This document shows, piece after piece, positions 1 to 12,514 of a stretch of DNA of 64,000 bases. Numbering within the stretch: the stretch's first letter is position 1; the number at the start of each line of letters is the position of its first letter. The stretch comes from Branchiostoma floridae. Taxonomy: Eukaryota > Chordata > Leptocardii > Amphioxiformes > Branchiostomatidae. The stretch is from positions 11,730,059-11,794,058 of the forward strand of contig NC_049995.1 of assembly GCF_000003815.2 (NCBI RefSeq). The letters are read 5' to 3'. The translations under genes were made by a program, and so were the position numbers. Below the pieces are notes generated by a model. That model searched no databases and was not told the DNA's origin. It saw only the letters and a program-made list of their open reading frames with translations.

Positions 1-1
1 T

Positions 2-328
2 TTCTGCACGGATTTTGAATTCACTCAGACTATGGTGTACGACACATTGTCAGACGGATGGCAGGAACTGCAAGGCTGGCCGAACCCAGAAAACTTTGAT
101 GTTAAATGCCTGCCCACTTTTTTCGTACTGAAGAACCAGCTGCACATATTATTAACCTGTACATCTGAGTCCCAGGAAGGGTACATTCATCTGGTGTATG
201 TGTATGACAGGTCTGCTGATGCTTGGAGAGAGTTGAAGGCTAATCTGCCTAATAAGGAGTATTATGCAGGTGGTTCTTTTTCCCCTGTGGCACGTATATA
301 CCTGCCATATCTTAAGGGGCATGCATAA
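2..328 (+). CDS. BTB-Kelch (KLHL-like) protein, 3' end of last exon (copy 0, partial)
   Basis: The reading frame enters from the left edge and stops with TAA at 326-328. It encodes the last two or so propeller blades of a Kelch-like protein: FCTDFEFTQTMVYDT, then YDTLSDGW and YDRSADAW, then SPVARIYLPYLK at the C terminus. The Y-D-x4-W strand signature and the C-terminal PVARIYLPYLK block recur in the five full copies downstream, so this is the upstream member of the same array. The BTB, BACK and early propeller lie outside the window. The C-terminal tail and 3' UTR most resemble copy 4 (22772-23633). I see no disruption in the visible part. Confidence 0.9.
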   Translation, partial: FCTDFEFTQTMVYDTLSDGWQELQGWPNPENFDVKCLPTFFVLKNQLHILLTCTSESQEGYIHLVYVYDRSADAWRELKANLPNKEYYAGGSFSPVARIYLPYLKGHA

Positions 329-841
329 AGCACATCACCTCTTAGGCCCAAACTTTTCAGCACTGATGTGTAGTATAAGGATCTGAAGAGCATTGTCTTC
401 GGATGGGTTTAATAATATTTTTGTTTAGATATTGGGTTTTTGTATGCTCTCACAATGTGAGAGACCTTATGGTATATTTTATATTTTTAAGTAGCATTTT
501 TGAGTAGCATTTTTATCACCAGTAATTAGCAGCCATTATATTTATTGTAAAACTTTGACCATCATTCTACTTGTGTTCCATTATTAGATGGTATATGTTT
601 CCTATAACGTGCTTAACTTTTTGTCGATCTCTTTATATTTTAGTCTAACAACTATCATTTATATCGTCTGTAAGCTCTTTATTATACTTGTATTCTGTTA
701 TTGGAGTCCAAATATTACCCCTAGTTTGCGTAATGTTGTGTTTGGTGATCTCTCTTTATATGTTTAATAGCCTGACTAAATCACGCATCGTGCAGTCCCC
801 GCATGTTTCAGACCCCCCCCCCCCCCCCGAGGGACAATAAA
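329..841 (+). other. 3' UTR of copy 0 with poly(A) signal
   Basis: A/T-rich non-coding sequence follows the stop codon and ends in AATAAA at 836-841, just after a run of about 18 C at 811-828. Segments such as a GTGAGAG-CCTTATG stretch near 458-472 recur in the 3' UTR of copy 4 near 23767-23782. This supports a 3' UTR and a close relation between the two copies. Confidence 0.6.
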
Positions 842-1049
842 AACCTTGATAGTGGCATTCACCGTGAGGAAGAATGTTGATCACTATAATATATGTACAT
901 GTACTTTGATCTTAACTCCTTCTAAAGAGTCACTTCCATTGTTATGTAAATTTATTTAGGTCACAATAGTTTCTATGTTTCCATATACAATGTATATGTT
1001 TTCACATCTGACTATAAATATTTAGCTTACCGCATACAAGAGAGAAGGC

Positions 1050-1900
1050 GTCAGTCTGTTGTGTCCTGGTCTTCACTCTTCATGTGACGTACCTGTGACT
1101 CTCCAAGCATTTATCTAGCCTAGACTTGAACTGATTGACACTATCAGCTGCAACTATTGTATCTGGTAAAGAGTTCCAGTTGGGGACAGTTCTATCTAAA
1201 AGTTTGACTTCTCACCCTAGTCCTTGCCAGTGGGACCTTTAGCTTAAGACTGTGCCTTCTAGTTCCACAGGAGTGAAGAAACTGTGGACCAGGATCCTGT
1301 CAATGATTTTGAACACCTGGATTTTGTCCCCTCTCTACCGCCTATTTCCCAAGGTTGGAATCTTGAGTCTCTGAAGTCTGGAACTGTAAGATAGTTCTCT
1401 TAGAGTAGTAATTATTCTTGTGCCCCTTCTCTGTACCTTTTCCAAGTCTTGCTTGCCCACCTTGTAGTGTGGCCCCCAGATGACATTGCCGTATTCCAAG
1501 TGTGGTCTAATCATTGTCTTGAAGAGGATTGGCATTGTTTGTTCGTCCAGGTTAGCAAAATACCTCTTGATCAGCCCCAACATCTGCTTTCCCTTATTCT
1601 TCGCTGTTGCTGTATGTGTATAGAATTTGAGGTGATGATCAAATATCACTCCCACGTCCTCCTCTGTCTCATGTAATTCCTGGTCCCCTGTGGTATAACT
1701 CAGCCTGTTGTTGTTGTTTCTAAGGTGCAACGCTTTACACTTGCCCACATTGAAGGGTAACTGCCAGGATGTAGACCAGTCCCTCAGAGCTTCTAAGTCC
1801 TTTTATAAGGTTTTCCGACCCTTGTTCTTTACACCATGGTAGAGTTTACTGTCATCTGCAAATATTCTGACTGCTATGCAGATAGATACGAAGTGTCGTG
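1050..1900 (-). mobile_element. Non-LTR retrotransposon fragment, reverse transcriptase 3' part (CR1/Jockey-like)
   Basis: The minus strand encodes the end of a reverse transcriptase. The catalytic box reads IFADDSKLYHG around 1836-1870. It is followed, after one in-frame TAA near 1803, by the thumb region (LRDWSTSWQLPFNVGKCK, then GVIFDHHLKF, then IRPHLEYGNVIWGPH) down to about 1335. Downstream, other frames still read a typical family tail (TVPNWNSLPDTIV, then FKSRLDK), so at least two disruptions are present. The 5' part (endonuclease, fingers, palm) is missing, so this is a dead 5'-truncated copy. The clade assignment is inferred from motif style only. Confidence 0.85.
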
Positions 1901-2248
1901 CCGTGTGCTATTCTGTCTCAAAGACCATTGTAAAGGTAATCATGTAAATGTCATGTTAACAAAGAAATGTCCAAACGGGTACAAGGTTAGTCCCAATGTA
2001 AACCACCAGCAGGCCCACCATCTGATTACTATATAACTTAACACAAATTCAGATCAGGCCAAGACGTGCACATGTCGAAAATCGTGAAAACTCTTTATAA
2101 TCAGGCACATATTTTCACTGCAAAATCAACAATCAAGTAAACTGTACGGATAATATAACATTCCTGCCAGCGGAAAAGATATCGATATCGGTTATTTATA
2201 TTTTCATTGTAGTAACCATTCCTTTCGAGGGATTAAGACAGAACACAT
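1901..2248. other. Intergenic spacer, no gene seen
   Basis: A/T-rich spacer between the retrotransposon fragment and the first full BTB-Kelch gene. I see no coding potential or structured RNA. Confidence 0.5.
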
Positions 2249-2322
2249 ACTGCTACATTATGTGGGTCATAAGTGTATGACTTCCTACCCTTTGACACCA
2301 GGGTCATACCATCATCATTAAC
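2249..2322 (+). promoter_or_regulatory. Conserved 5' block of copy 1 with upstream ATG
   Basis: About 70 bp directly before the start codon is shared by all five full copies (also near 7276, 13986, 19009 and 24579): ACATTATGTGGGT, a CCTTTGAC stretch, GGTCATACCATCATCAT, then the start ATG. An upstream ATG (2260) lies 63 nt before the main ATG in the same frame but meets TGA at 2278-2280. The block is probably 5' UTR or core promoter. TGAC and GGTCA half-sites recall nuclear-receptor elements. Confidence 0.55.
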
Positions 2323-5300
2323 ATGGCTGCCGCAGACCAAGAAAGCCACGTCAGCGCAGTTCGTCCTCGTTCCTACCAAGACGAGAGCTATCTGCAAGGG
2401 TTTCTTGGAACTGTGGGCGACTTACAGAAGGCTGGGGAACTGCAGGATGTCGTCCTTGAAGTCGAGGGCCGGCGGTTTCCCTGCCATCGGCTTGTTCTGT
2501 CCGCGGCCAGTCCCTACTTCAGGGCCATGTTTACAAGTGACATGGCGGAAAGCCGGCAGAATACGGTTGTTTTACAGGTAAGGTCGTGCCGGTCGGCATG
2601 ACGTGTGGTTAGAATAGAGCGATCTAGGGGGTATTCAAGGATTCTACGTGTCATAGAGAACATGTAGAAAAGCGAAACCCTTTGTTACCTAAACCAACAA
2701 ACACTGTAAATGCAGAAATGTTCGCGGTCGATTAATGTTCGCGGTTTTCGCGGTGACCACTTCGCGGTGACCACTTCACCGCGAACTTAAAACCAACGCG
2801 AATATTTTTCTATAGTGGTATTAGCATCTTATGACAAGAACAGTCAGCTACAGGAGAGTACTCCTCTCTCAACTGAAGATGGTATCCAGGTATCCAGGTG
2901 TGAATGAATGAATGGTTGGTTTATCAAAACGTGAAACTTTGCAGCCAAAAGCTGAATTACGTATACGGCACAATACAAGTATGGCAAAACAACATCTTAC
3001 AACTTAATCATAAATTTTACAACATCGATATGAAAGTATACACTTTATGTAGTTAAAGGTTGAACATTATTACGTTACTAGTATATTGTTTTGTAGGGTT
3101 TGGATGAAGGCGTGTTTGGAGATATCCTGAGTTACATCTACTCGGGAACCCTCCATGTGTCCCTGGACAAAGTGCAGCCCCTGTACCAAGCAGCTGACCT
3201 CCTCCAACTGGACTATTTGAGAGACACCTGCAGCAGCTACATGGCCATGAACGTGGAGCGCTCCCACTATATGGACTTGTACAAGTTTGCTGATGTCTTC
3301 TCTGTGAACGTTGTCCGTAAAGCTTGTCTGCAGTTGATCCGTAGAAACTTTGTTGAGGTGGGTCTAATGTGTTGGTAGTAGCTCACTCAATTCAATTCCC
3401 TGCCATACAAGGTTTGAATGAGTTTTAAACGTATTACAAATCTTTTGCATATTACACTTTTTATATTTCTGCTCGTTCAAGCATATTGTCAGACGTTATT
3501 TTAGAGGGAATCATCCACATTTTTTATTTTGTGAACATGTTGTCCACAGCATAATATAGAAGAGTAAAGCATGATATAGAAGAGTAAAGCCCATGCCTTA
3601 TTTGTAACTATTAGTATTAACCAATTTAAAGTTGTTCCCCATAGTACCACACATGTACATGTACCCTTGATTTCCAAAGGTTGCCTCCAGCGAGGAGTTC
3701 TACAGCCTGAGTATAAACCAGCTGACTGAGGTCATCAGCCATGATGAGCTGGATGTTAAAGAGGAGATAACAGTGTGGGAGGCTGTGGTGAGATGGGTGC
3801 AGTACAACAGGGAGGACAGGTGGACATCCTTCAATTATGAATATTGATGTATACCTTGTGTTTACATCATTAACCCTATGTATGACTGCGACGTCTTACT
3901 TCTTTATTGACTGATTAAAGTGGCTTCTCTCAGTTTGTGTATGTGATTCAATATGCCTGACTTCTATGTAGTAATGTAAAGAACGGTTAAATTGCCCCCA
4001 TGCCCCCTACCCTTTACCCTACAGACTGCACCATCTACCCAGCATCTTCCCTCACATCCGCTTCAACCTGCTGACCTCAGAGAACATAGCAGCCATCTTG
4101 GAACACCCTCTGGTTAAAGAGGTTCCGGGGAGTTCTGAGGTTATCAGGAATGTAATACAGAAATGGAAGCCCTACCTGAAACCGAGGCTTGGGATGACAA
4201 CAGAAATGGTTATGCTGTCCAATACTGAGTCAGTACATACTTCTTCTTCGTATAAATTTCTAGGTCTACAATCCTTGTGCAGGGTTATTCTTCATGTTGA
4301 GGTCCTGTTTTACGCATTTTCAGAGTCTTACTCTAGCCTCTAGTAGTGCTCTGTATCAACTCATACTGAATCCCATTTCTCTGTGGCTACAAGATTAGAT
4401 CGAAATATGATAGTAGTAGTTGTTGTGATTTCGGCCTTATTTCTGAGGAAAAGCTACGAGTTTCCATTCCAGTTTCATGAAAGAATAATTTGTGTTCTAT
4501 CCTATTCAGTTCGAAAGAGCTCCTTTTCATGAACCCTCTGGAAGGAAGGTACATCAGCTGCAGTTACAAACCAGAGGACTTCCCTTGCATCACAGACGTG
4601 ACAGTCACCAGAGATAACAACATCTACATCCTGACTCGTAAGGGAAAGAGTAACGACGAGTTGTCCGTACTGAAGTACAACTATGCGGGGAATGTGTGGG
4701 AACATGCTGGTATGTCCTCAGTATCTAAATCGCTGAGACTGGACAACGATTCCACATGGTATGATGAGCACCTTGTTGAAGTTGATGGGAGTTTGTACTA
4801 TCTTGCTGCCGATGTAGAGGATGACAGTGGATTGGTGTGGATGAGAAAGTACAACTGGCACACAGACCAGTGGCAGGAGTGTGCACAGCTTCAACTTGAC
4901 AATACGGAATACGACTACAGTGAAGCATTGGCCTGCAGTTCACACCTCTATTTCCTGACGAGCTTAGAGATGCATTGCTATGACCCAAGCCAGGACTGTT
5001 GGTGCAAGCGGAGCCCAGCATCAGACCCCGATCTTGACATTTATTCAGCCGTTACCATGGGAACAGAGCTGTTCTGCGCCGATTTTGACTTCAAACAGAT
5101 CATGGTGTATGACACAGAGTCAGACCGCTGGCAGAAGCTGCAAGGCTGGCCGAACAAAGGAAATCGTAAAATGAAAATGTGTATTTCTCCCTGTCTTTTC
5201 GTAATGGACAACCGACTCCACATATGGTTAAGCTGTGTCAATGACGAGGATGATAAGGAAGAACTTCTCGTATATGTGTATGACAGGTCTGCTGATGTCT

Positions 5301-5434
5301 GGAGGGACTTGAATGCAACTCTGCCTAATAAGACATATTTCTCACCTGGCCCTATGTGCCCTGTGGCACGTATGTACCTACCATACCTTAAAGGGGCACA
5401 AAAACATATCACGTCTTACGCTTATAAACGTTAA
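2323..5434 (+). CDS. BTB-BACK-Kelch (KLHL-like) protein, copy 1
   Basis: Predicted exons are 2323-2577, 3097-3357, 3680-3819, 4025-4228 and 4510-5434, giving 594 aa. All junctions are GT-AG and keep frame; the exon 4 donor (GTCAGT) is the least certain. BTB spans about residues 35-140 and keeps FTSDMAES, where MAE fits the Cullin-3-contact phi-x-E motif. BACK spans about 145-260 ([22 protein letters not shown]). The last exon is a propeller of about six blades with Y-x6-W signatures ([24 protein letters not shown]) but without the usual Gly-Gly doublets. The start ATG has a strong context (AACATGG). Known relatives recruit substrates to Cullin-3 E3 ligases in the cytoplasm; the substrate is unknown. 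Its C terminus (KGAQKHITSYAYKR) matches copy 5. Confidence 0.92.
2690..3010. repeat. Interspersed repeat sequence in intron 1 of copy 1
   Basis: This part of the intron contains a GTTCGCGGT / ACCGCGAAC inverted motif cluster (2717-2800, with two GCGGTGACCACTTC copies). It is followed by a GAATGAATGAATGG run at about 2903 that looks like the reverse complement of the ATTC-repeat tail at 33035-33053. Both look like repeats inserted in the intron. Neither family can be named. Confidence 0.4.
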
Positions 5435-6037
5435 TGTACAGGATCAGAACACATACAGTTCAGAGCAGTGCAGTCTTTCTATGCTATTTATTCAGCTTTT
5501 AAAGAACGCCTCCACAAGGGGATAGGCATTTTACATAATGTTTTACTTAAGGAAAATTTTGACATAGAAATTATTTTCCCTTTCTTGTAGATATAGGACA
5601 TTTTAAAAATTTGGACTAATTTTCTGTATCGTTAATGTAATTTTGTATCATCTTTGAACATTGAATGTTAACTGATAATCTGATAGATTCGCAGAGTAGC
5701 CCTTTGTCAGTTGCTATTCTGTTTGAAGGAGTATTGTACTTTGTAGTTCTTATATAAAACATAATTTGTGTCGTTTGAATTTTATACTAACTTGCATCTA
5801 ATTTCGTACCTTTCCACTCGCTGTGTCCGTTTGACATGGAAAAAACAATCTTCTTTGTACTGCAAACATTTAAACATTTATTCATGTATTCCCAACGTGG
5901 TTGATGTGTTACTGGTTACGTTTTAATGCAAAATGTTACAGCATTTTATTGCTTATGTAAGTTAAGCAAAAAGTCGCATGCTCACCACTTTAAGGTTCCT
6001 GTTTCCATGTGGGGAAACCAGTATTACAATAAATAAA
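5435..6037 (+). other. 3' UTR of copy 1 with poly(A) signals
   Basis: Non-coding A/T-rich sequence after the stop codon ends in overlapping AATAAA signals at 6028-6037. The first about 60 bp after the stop resemble the same position after copy 5 (27905 onward), including CAGAGCAGT-CAGTCTTT. This supports common descent of these two copies. Confidence 0.6.
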
Positions 6038-6485
6038 ATCATATTTTTTTAGTGATTGTGTTTCAGAAACTGACGGACAAATAGATGTTATAAGTTTCCC
6101 ATAAAACTGATGGTGCGCAAAAAACTAAGACTTGCCCATGTTCAACATGATTAGAAGTAAATGTCATGTCTATTCATTTATGTTAACAAAGATAATAATT
6201 GGTGAAACGGTAGTTTGACTGTGATCCACAAAAAGGCCCAATATCTGCGCATGCATCAGGATAAACCAATAGCCCATCAGGGGCAAGGTGGCCCATGTAC
6301 AGCTACTTTATAACACTAAAGTCACATCACACGTGCCAACATGCCAAAAATCGTAAAAAACTATCATCTTACGTGATACAAAGTGCCAAATATCAGCTCA
6401 GATAAGAACAAGAAATAGCCATATGTCTTCAAGTGTACTAGTGTATTTGCCTAGGACAGTAAGGCATGGAAGTTATTATCATCAG

Positions 6486-6940
6486 TAGGGTTGGGACCCG
6501 GTACCGGTACGAAAACGCATTTGTTTTTTTGATGGACCGGTCCAGAAAACCCGGACCTGAAAAAAAAAGTCGGTGAATCTGATGTTGGACCGATTAGCAG
6601 CTTGGCTATCTGCAGATGATGCCAGTATTACACGTGTTTTGAGGCATATTGGTCCAATAAAATAACAAGAGCGAAGTAGAGGAGATTTAACAGTCATTTT
6701 TATCACTTTTTATCACATATCCAGTACAGTCAAACTTGGTCTAACTTAACAGAGAAAGTTAGTGTTATTTGCGTGAAGGCAGACTACTCCACGAAACAGA
6801 TCCCTTTGTAGCGAAATGGACCATGGTTTTGAGTATCGCCCATTGGTAGTAATTGGATCCAAGTTCAGGACCGGACACCTGGACCTGATCCTCTAGACCT
6901 GAACCGTGCCTGAATTTTCTGTACCGGTACCCACCCTAGC
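6486..6940. mobile_element. Non-autonomous TIR element (GGTACCGG-ended MITE)
   Basis: The left end reads TAGGGTTGGGACCC followed by GGTACCGGTAC. The right end, in reverse complement, reads GCTAGGGTGGGTACCGGTAC. Subterminal GGACCGGTCC and CGGACCTGAAAA motifs and an internal AATAACAAGAGCGAAGTA stretch recur in the 20.3-20.9 kb element, there in the opposite orientation. No protein is encoded. Size is about 455 bp. The target duplication is not clear. Confidence 0.7.
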
Positions 6941-7275
6941 CATCATGTCATGTAGAGGACGGTAGTTAGATGCGTGACGACGCAGCTGTCACCCTGTCGC
7001 GTTCATAGATAAAGCATTTATGGTTTTTTTGTGGCTCTTTTGTCCTTGTTCTTTTATGGTTACTGGGCAACACCTCTTAGTGTTGGGGCGATCCACCCGT
7101 TAACGAATGCAGGTATACATGTAACGTTAGTTTTACTGAATATTATGATTGTATACCATTAGCTAGCTCAACTACCGTGGAATGTCAGATATATTATTTT
7201 TATTATCATTTTGTTATTCACAACTGACTTGCCATGCACCAAAAATCCTTCCATCTCGGTGGATGATGGTAGTAC
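6941..7275. other. Intergenic spacer between copies 1 and 2, no gene seen
   Basis: A/T-rich spacer without recognisable coding sequence or strong repeat structure. The conserved 5' block of copy 2 starts at about 7276. Confidence 0.5.
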
Positions 7276-7347
7276 TGCAGCTGATACATTATGTGGGTAA
7301 TCAGTACAGGCCTACCCTTTGACCTGTATCATACCATCATCATCAAC

Positions 7348-10300
7348 ATGGCTGCCGCAGACCAAGAAAGCCACGTCAGCGCAGTTCGTCCTCGTTCCTA
7401 CCAAGACGAGAGCTATCTGCACGGGTTTCTTGGAACTGTGGGCGACTTACAGAAGGATGGGGTATTGCAGGATGTCGTTCTTGAAGTCGAGGGCCGGCGG
7501 TTTCCCTGCCATCGGCTTGTTCTGTCCGCGGCCAGCCCCTACTTCAGGGCCATGTTTACAAGTGACATGGCGGAAAGTCGACAGAAGTCGGTTGTTTTAC
7601 AGGTAGGGTTGGCGCGACGTGTGGTTAGAATAGAGTGAAACAGGTAACTTTTGGAAATACATCTAGAACAGGTCAATGTTTGAAAAAACAATTTTTTTTA
7701 TAATAGACTGTATTTGATGTGTCCCACTCTATGCCCCCTCCCCAGTTACTGACCTACTATATGGTATGTAGGGGTTAAAGGTCAACTTCGCGGGCCACAT
7801 ATTGTTATTATGAACATGTATATTTTAAACTAAAAAGTTAGTTTTGCTTACAATTATCAGGAACATGTAGCTATATGTGCAAGTGGCAGAGATTTTGTGG
7901 ATAAAATTGAATGGGATGAAGATTTTACCCTCAATTAAAGACATTTGACATGTTTCCCTGCTGTACATGATGTTACCCTGATCATGATACCATATCTATA
8001 ATAATCTCCACGCAGACTGTACGGTACCATTGGGTACTACATGCATCAAAAGCTGGCAAAGAAGTGTTGCATGCTTGGACTGTGCACTTGCTACTATTAT
8101 GATATTATGATACTATCTTATGCAATCATAGAATCTGCTTGGGCATTATCTATACCCTGATGATATCTATACCATGATAATAGTATATTTTCCTTCTCTG
8201 ATCTACGTATTTCTGTTACATTGTCTTGCAGGGTTTGGATGCGTGCATGTTTGGGGAGATACTGAGTTACATCTACTCGGGAACCCTCCATGTGTCCATG
8301 GACAAAGTGCAGCCCCTGTACCAGGCAGCCGACCTCCTCCAACTGGACTATGTGAGAGACACCTGCTGCAGCTACATAGCAATGAACGTGGAGAGCTCCA
8401 CCTGTGTGAACCTGTTCAAGTTTGCTGATGTTTACTCTGTGGACATTGTCCGGAAAGCTTGTCTGCAGGCTATTGCCAGACACTTCATTGAGGTTAGTGT
8501 TCATATTGGCAACGGACGCTTAACTGTTAACGTAATAGTGATTGGAATAGCATAATATCATGACATCACAGATTGGATGTTCTTAGGCCTGCATGAGAGA
8601 CACTGTCTATCTTCTGTTGTGTGCTTGTATGTAATACCCTCAGGTGATTTAAGGCCTATGACACGCGTGTAGCTATGTTAAAACGCTTCAATCCTCATAA
8701 CTTTTTGTCGCGTAGTCGTATCAAGATGAAACTTCAAACACTGCTTAAACTATTTGAAATGTACTAGACACTGGTGGATCTTTATGTGGATCGATGGAAT
8801 TTGGGGTTAGTAATACACATTTTGGTTAAAAAAGCATCGTTCACTTTGCATGTCCAAGCCTTGGCGAGGACAGCACGTTTAGCCTTTATATTCATCAAAA
8901 TAAGAGATTCCCTCCTATAGATTAATTTTATCCGCGGCTAAAGCAAAAAGCTTGTTTTTTTCCTAAATTTTTGACAAAAATGAGCTGCAGTGAAAATACT
9001 TAAAATCAAAAAAAAAAGCCGCGGACAGTTTCAACAAACAAGTGCTTATACTTCAAAATACACTAACTTTTTCAGCAATACTGCTGTTTTGACCGAGGCT
9101 GAAGCCAATAAATGTGACTATGCAAGATGCTTCAGGCCGTCGTCAATCAAAGCTGTCGTTTTCCCGCCATTTTACATCCCCGCGGGTTCGAACGTTCGAA
9201 CACGGTTCGGGCGGTACCAATGTGCAGCTCCTGCGGGGGCCTCATATTCTTAATGGCATTGAATTATGTCAATATATGATAAACACTTCATCAATACTTA
9301 TACGGTTAGCACTTAGATGTCATTTCAAAATTAGTGTGCCCCATGCATAGTGAGTTCCTGTTTTGTAATGTAACGTTACATTATGAAATTGGACCGTTCT
9401 GAAAACTTGGCGGTCCCGCGGGTCACCTGAGGTTACGGAGTGGTTCGAAATTCATGTTCGGTTCCATCACCCTGGTAACCTTGCGAGGCCACGCCCTTTT
9501 CCCCTCCCCGGCGAACTCCATCGAATCACAGGCCTTAAGTTACCCGAGCCGGGGTGCCAGAGTGGGGCAGTGTACTAGTATTCAAAGATGGGATGGATGA
9601 AGTAGGTACATATACAGTGATCATGTCTTTTAAGGGTAGTTTAAATTGTCAAAGTCGGCAGAGAAGATACCACAATAGGTCCTGTGTACCAGAAACGAGA
9701 TGACTTGTTTTGTTTAGACAGCACACTGTGATATCTGGTCTTCTTGCTGTATCCCGACTGGAAGTTGGCAAGCCAATGGGTAAGTCCTAATCTGAACCCC
9801 ATCTTATTACACCAATGGGCTGGCTATGCAGGTATGGATATACATGTACCCATATGTCCAAAGAAGAGTAAGCCACAAACCTTATCTCGTCTGCACATTC
9901 TTATCTTCTTGTATGCGAGAACAGCATTAAGACACACATTTCTTCAGTATCTTGTTACATGGTATATACTCTTTACCACCAAAGTTTTCCTGCAGCGAGG
10001 AGTTCTGCAGCCTGAGTGTGAATCAGCTACTTGAGATCATCAGCCATGATGAGCTTGGCATTACAGAGGAGACAGCAGTGTGGGAGGCTGTGGTGAGATG
10101 GGTAGAGCACAGCAGGGAGGACAGGTGTGTGTCAGTGATCTATAGACAATTTGTCTAATCTGTCAATAAGTTGATGGGTACAAAAACCTGACTTTGATGC
10201 AGACATTATTATATTGGCCTTTACATTCTGCCAGATTGGGTTCAGTATTCAACTTCCATTGATTTACCACTAGTTTTCTGTTATGTCAAAGAAGAATAAA

Positions 10301-12055
10301 ATTAAAACAAAATAGACTCAAATCACTTTCCCTACCATGTTCCCTACAGACTTCAACGCCTACCCAGCATCCTCCCTCACATCCACTTCAACCTGCTGAC
10401 CTCAGCCGACAAGAATTCTATCTTAGAACACCCCTTGGTCAGGGCGGTTCCTGGGAGTTCTAAGGCCATCAGGAGTCTGGCCAAGAAGACTTCCAACCTG
10501 AAGAAGAGATCTGGAATGGAGACAGTGGAAATGGCTCTGCTTTTCTCTGAAAGGTGTGAAACTAAGCACATGCATATGTCGTTCTCCCATATCAATAAAT
10601 GTCTGGAAAAGGTATATTTTCTTTGATGGCAAGTGCAATTTTAGCCCCCCCCCCCCCGGTTACCGAGAGAGATATTGCTCCTTTTAATTGATGAAAGGCA
10701 ATGCATGCATTTTTCTCTGTCTTGTAAATTGCTGCATATGAAGTTAATGGCAGTCTTTATCTTGTCCATCTTACTTTCTGTAAACTTTCTGCATACCCAA
10801 ATTGCATTGCATGAGGATTGCATATCACACCATATTTGTACTGAATGGAATAAGTTGTATATCTGGACAGATTTTTTTTTGGTTCACTTATTTACTAACG
10901 GCACAATAGAGGTGGTGTTTAGGTATTTTTAATTTTCACCTGAGTGGAGTGAGGAAATTATAATGTAAAGTGCTTTTCCCAAGGGAATAGAATAACAACC
11001 TTTCATGGATCGAACTCAAAGCCCCCAGGTTCCGAGTCAACAACCACAAGGCCGCCAAGGCACATTATGTTACTGCTTTGCATGCAACTTAACATGTGTT
11101 TAATACTTCCATGTCCATGTGTTATGCCCTCCACAGCAGAGACGAGATGCTGTGGATTGACCCGGAGAAAGGGAAGTACATCAGATGTCACAACGACATA
11201 CATCCAATTACAGGAGCAGTAACCAGTGATAATGACATCTACATTCTGGGACTTGAGACTTACGATTTACGCAAAAAGTATGCCCTGTTCAAGTACAACC
11301 ATGCGGAGAACAAGTGGGAACGAAAGTCTTCACTACGATGGTATGACCCGGACACTGATGACGACCTATTCGAGTTCCTTATTGATGTCGATGGACAACT
11401 TTTTTACCTCATTGTGACATTCTCAATGATAGAGTTGAAGAAGTACAACCAGCACACAAACACGTGGCACAACTGTTCCACACCTCAGCATGATGAATGG
11501 TTTGAGTGGTGTGTGGCAGTGTCCTGCAATCGGCGCATCTATCTCTTCACACACGCTGTCTTCACACAGACAGAAGTACTGAGTTACAACCCAAGGGCAG
11601 ACCAGTGGTGCAGGAAACCCAAGTCAGACCATATTCTTGATTTCCAGAACGCTGTTGCCATGGGAACAAAGATCTTCTGTACAGATTCAGACTTCGAACA
11701 GACAATAGTGTACGACACCAAGACAAACAAATGGTTCAGGCTTCCAGGATGGCTGAAGTCGCCGCTGAGCACAAATAAGGAAATCGAACACATCACTCTC
11801 TTTGCACTCCAAAACAAGCTGCATGCAGTTGTAGATCATTCTATAAACTCAAGTTCAGATGGGTTGATAAGAGTCCAGCAGGTGTTCCTGTATGACAGGT
11901 ATGAAGGTATTTGGAAAGAGTTGTCTGTCCTGCCCGAAGGACCTTGGGCAGTATATCATCCGATGGTCCCAGTGGCTCATATGTGCCTACCGTATCTGAA
12001 TGCCCGAAGTCATGCCACACACACACAGGTTACAGCAATCACAGAGGGCACATGA
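7348..12055 (+). CDS. BTB-BACK-Kelch (KLHL-like) protein, copy 2
   Basis: Predicted exons are 7348-7602, 8232-8492, 9985-10124, 10350-10553 and 11137-12055, giving 592 aa. BTB lies in exons 1-2 (FTSDMAES), BACK in exons 2-4 ([31 protein letters not shown]), and a propeller in the last exon (YNQHTNTWHNC, YNPRADQW, YDTKTNKW, YDRYEGIW). The propeller is the most divergent of the array and ends in an extra tail (NARSHATHTQVTAITEGT). Exon 3 begins FSCSEEF where sibling copies have VASSEEF. A better-looking acceptor (TTTTCCTGCAG, ending 9995) would shift the frame. An upstream ATG at 7291 is open in frame and could add 19 residues (MWVIST...). Predicted role: Cullin-3 substrate adaptor, substrate unknown. 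Confidence 0.88.
8649..9538. mobile_element. TIR-bounded element in intron 2 of copy 2
   Basis: The segment starts TTAA-GGCCTATGA at 8649 and ends TCACAGGCC-TTAA at 9538. The 9-bp inverted ends match with one change, and TTAA stands outside both, as expected of a TTAA target duplication. It is about 890 bp, with no convincing protein. Explains most of the length of this intron. The superfamily is not certain. Confidence 0.5.
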
Positions 12056-12514
12056 AGTGCATAGTGTCACCACTACAGCTCGTTGAAGATTTGGTGAATA
12101 CTGCCAGAATGAAGTCCAAAGTTTTTTTAAGTTTGTGTATTTTTACAACGTTTGATAGAGTTTTTTTTCTTAATTACATTATAAGGTAAACGTTTTCCTA
12201 CATCTTGTTCAAACCAATTAGATTAAGTTTAGTGTTGGATGATGCTGAGGACACAGTGAAGGATGTAGTTTTTCCAGTTCACTCACATGTATTTTCCTCT
12301 ATTATTTTTTAAAACATGTACCAGTAAATATTCATGATATACTTCAATGGTCTATCTTCCTTCCTTTTGAGCTACCGCGCTAGTGAATGTCTACTGTGCC
12401 ATATGTTGAAATTATGAGATTATAAAGTTTTTAGGGAACGCAGACGATCTGGTGACTTCTTGACAATATTTTTTATTTACTAAGCCCTACGTCTATTTTT
12501 TTACAATCAATAAA
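12056..12514 (+). other. 3' UTR of copy 2 with poly(A) signal
   Basis: Non-coding sequence after the TGA stop, with AATAAA at 12509-12514 as the likely poly(A) signal. Confidence 0.55.

Noticed and set aside
1836-2036. 66-aa + strand frame at 1.8-2.0 kb
   Set aside because: It is opposite to the reverse transcriptase motif and has no features of its own.
8174-8428. Repeated reading frame with [20 protein letters not shown] in several BTB-Kelch copies
   Set aside because: It is the +1 shadow of conserved exon 2. It recurs only because the exon is conserved at nucleotide level.
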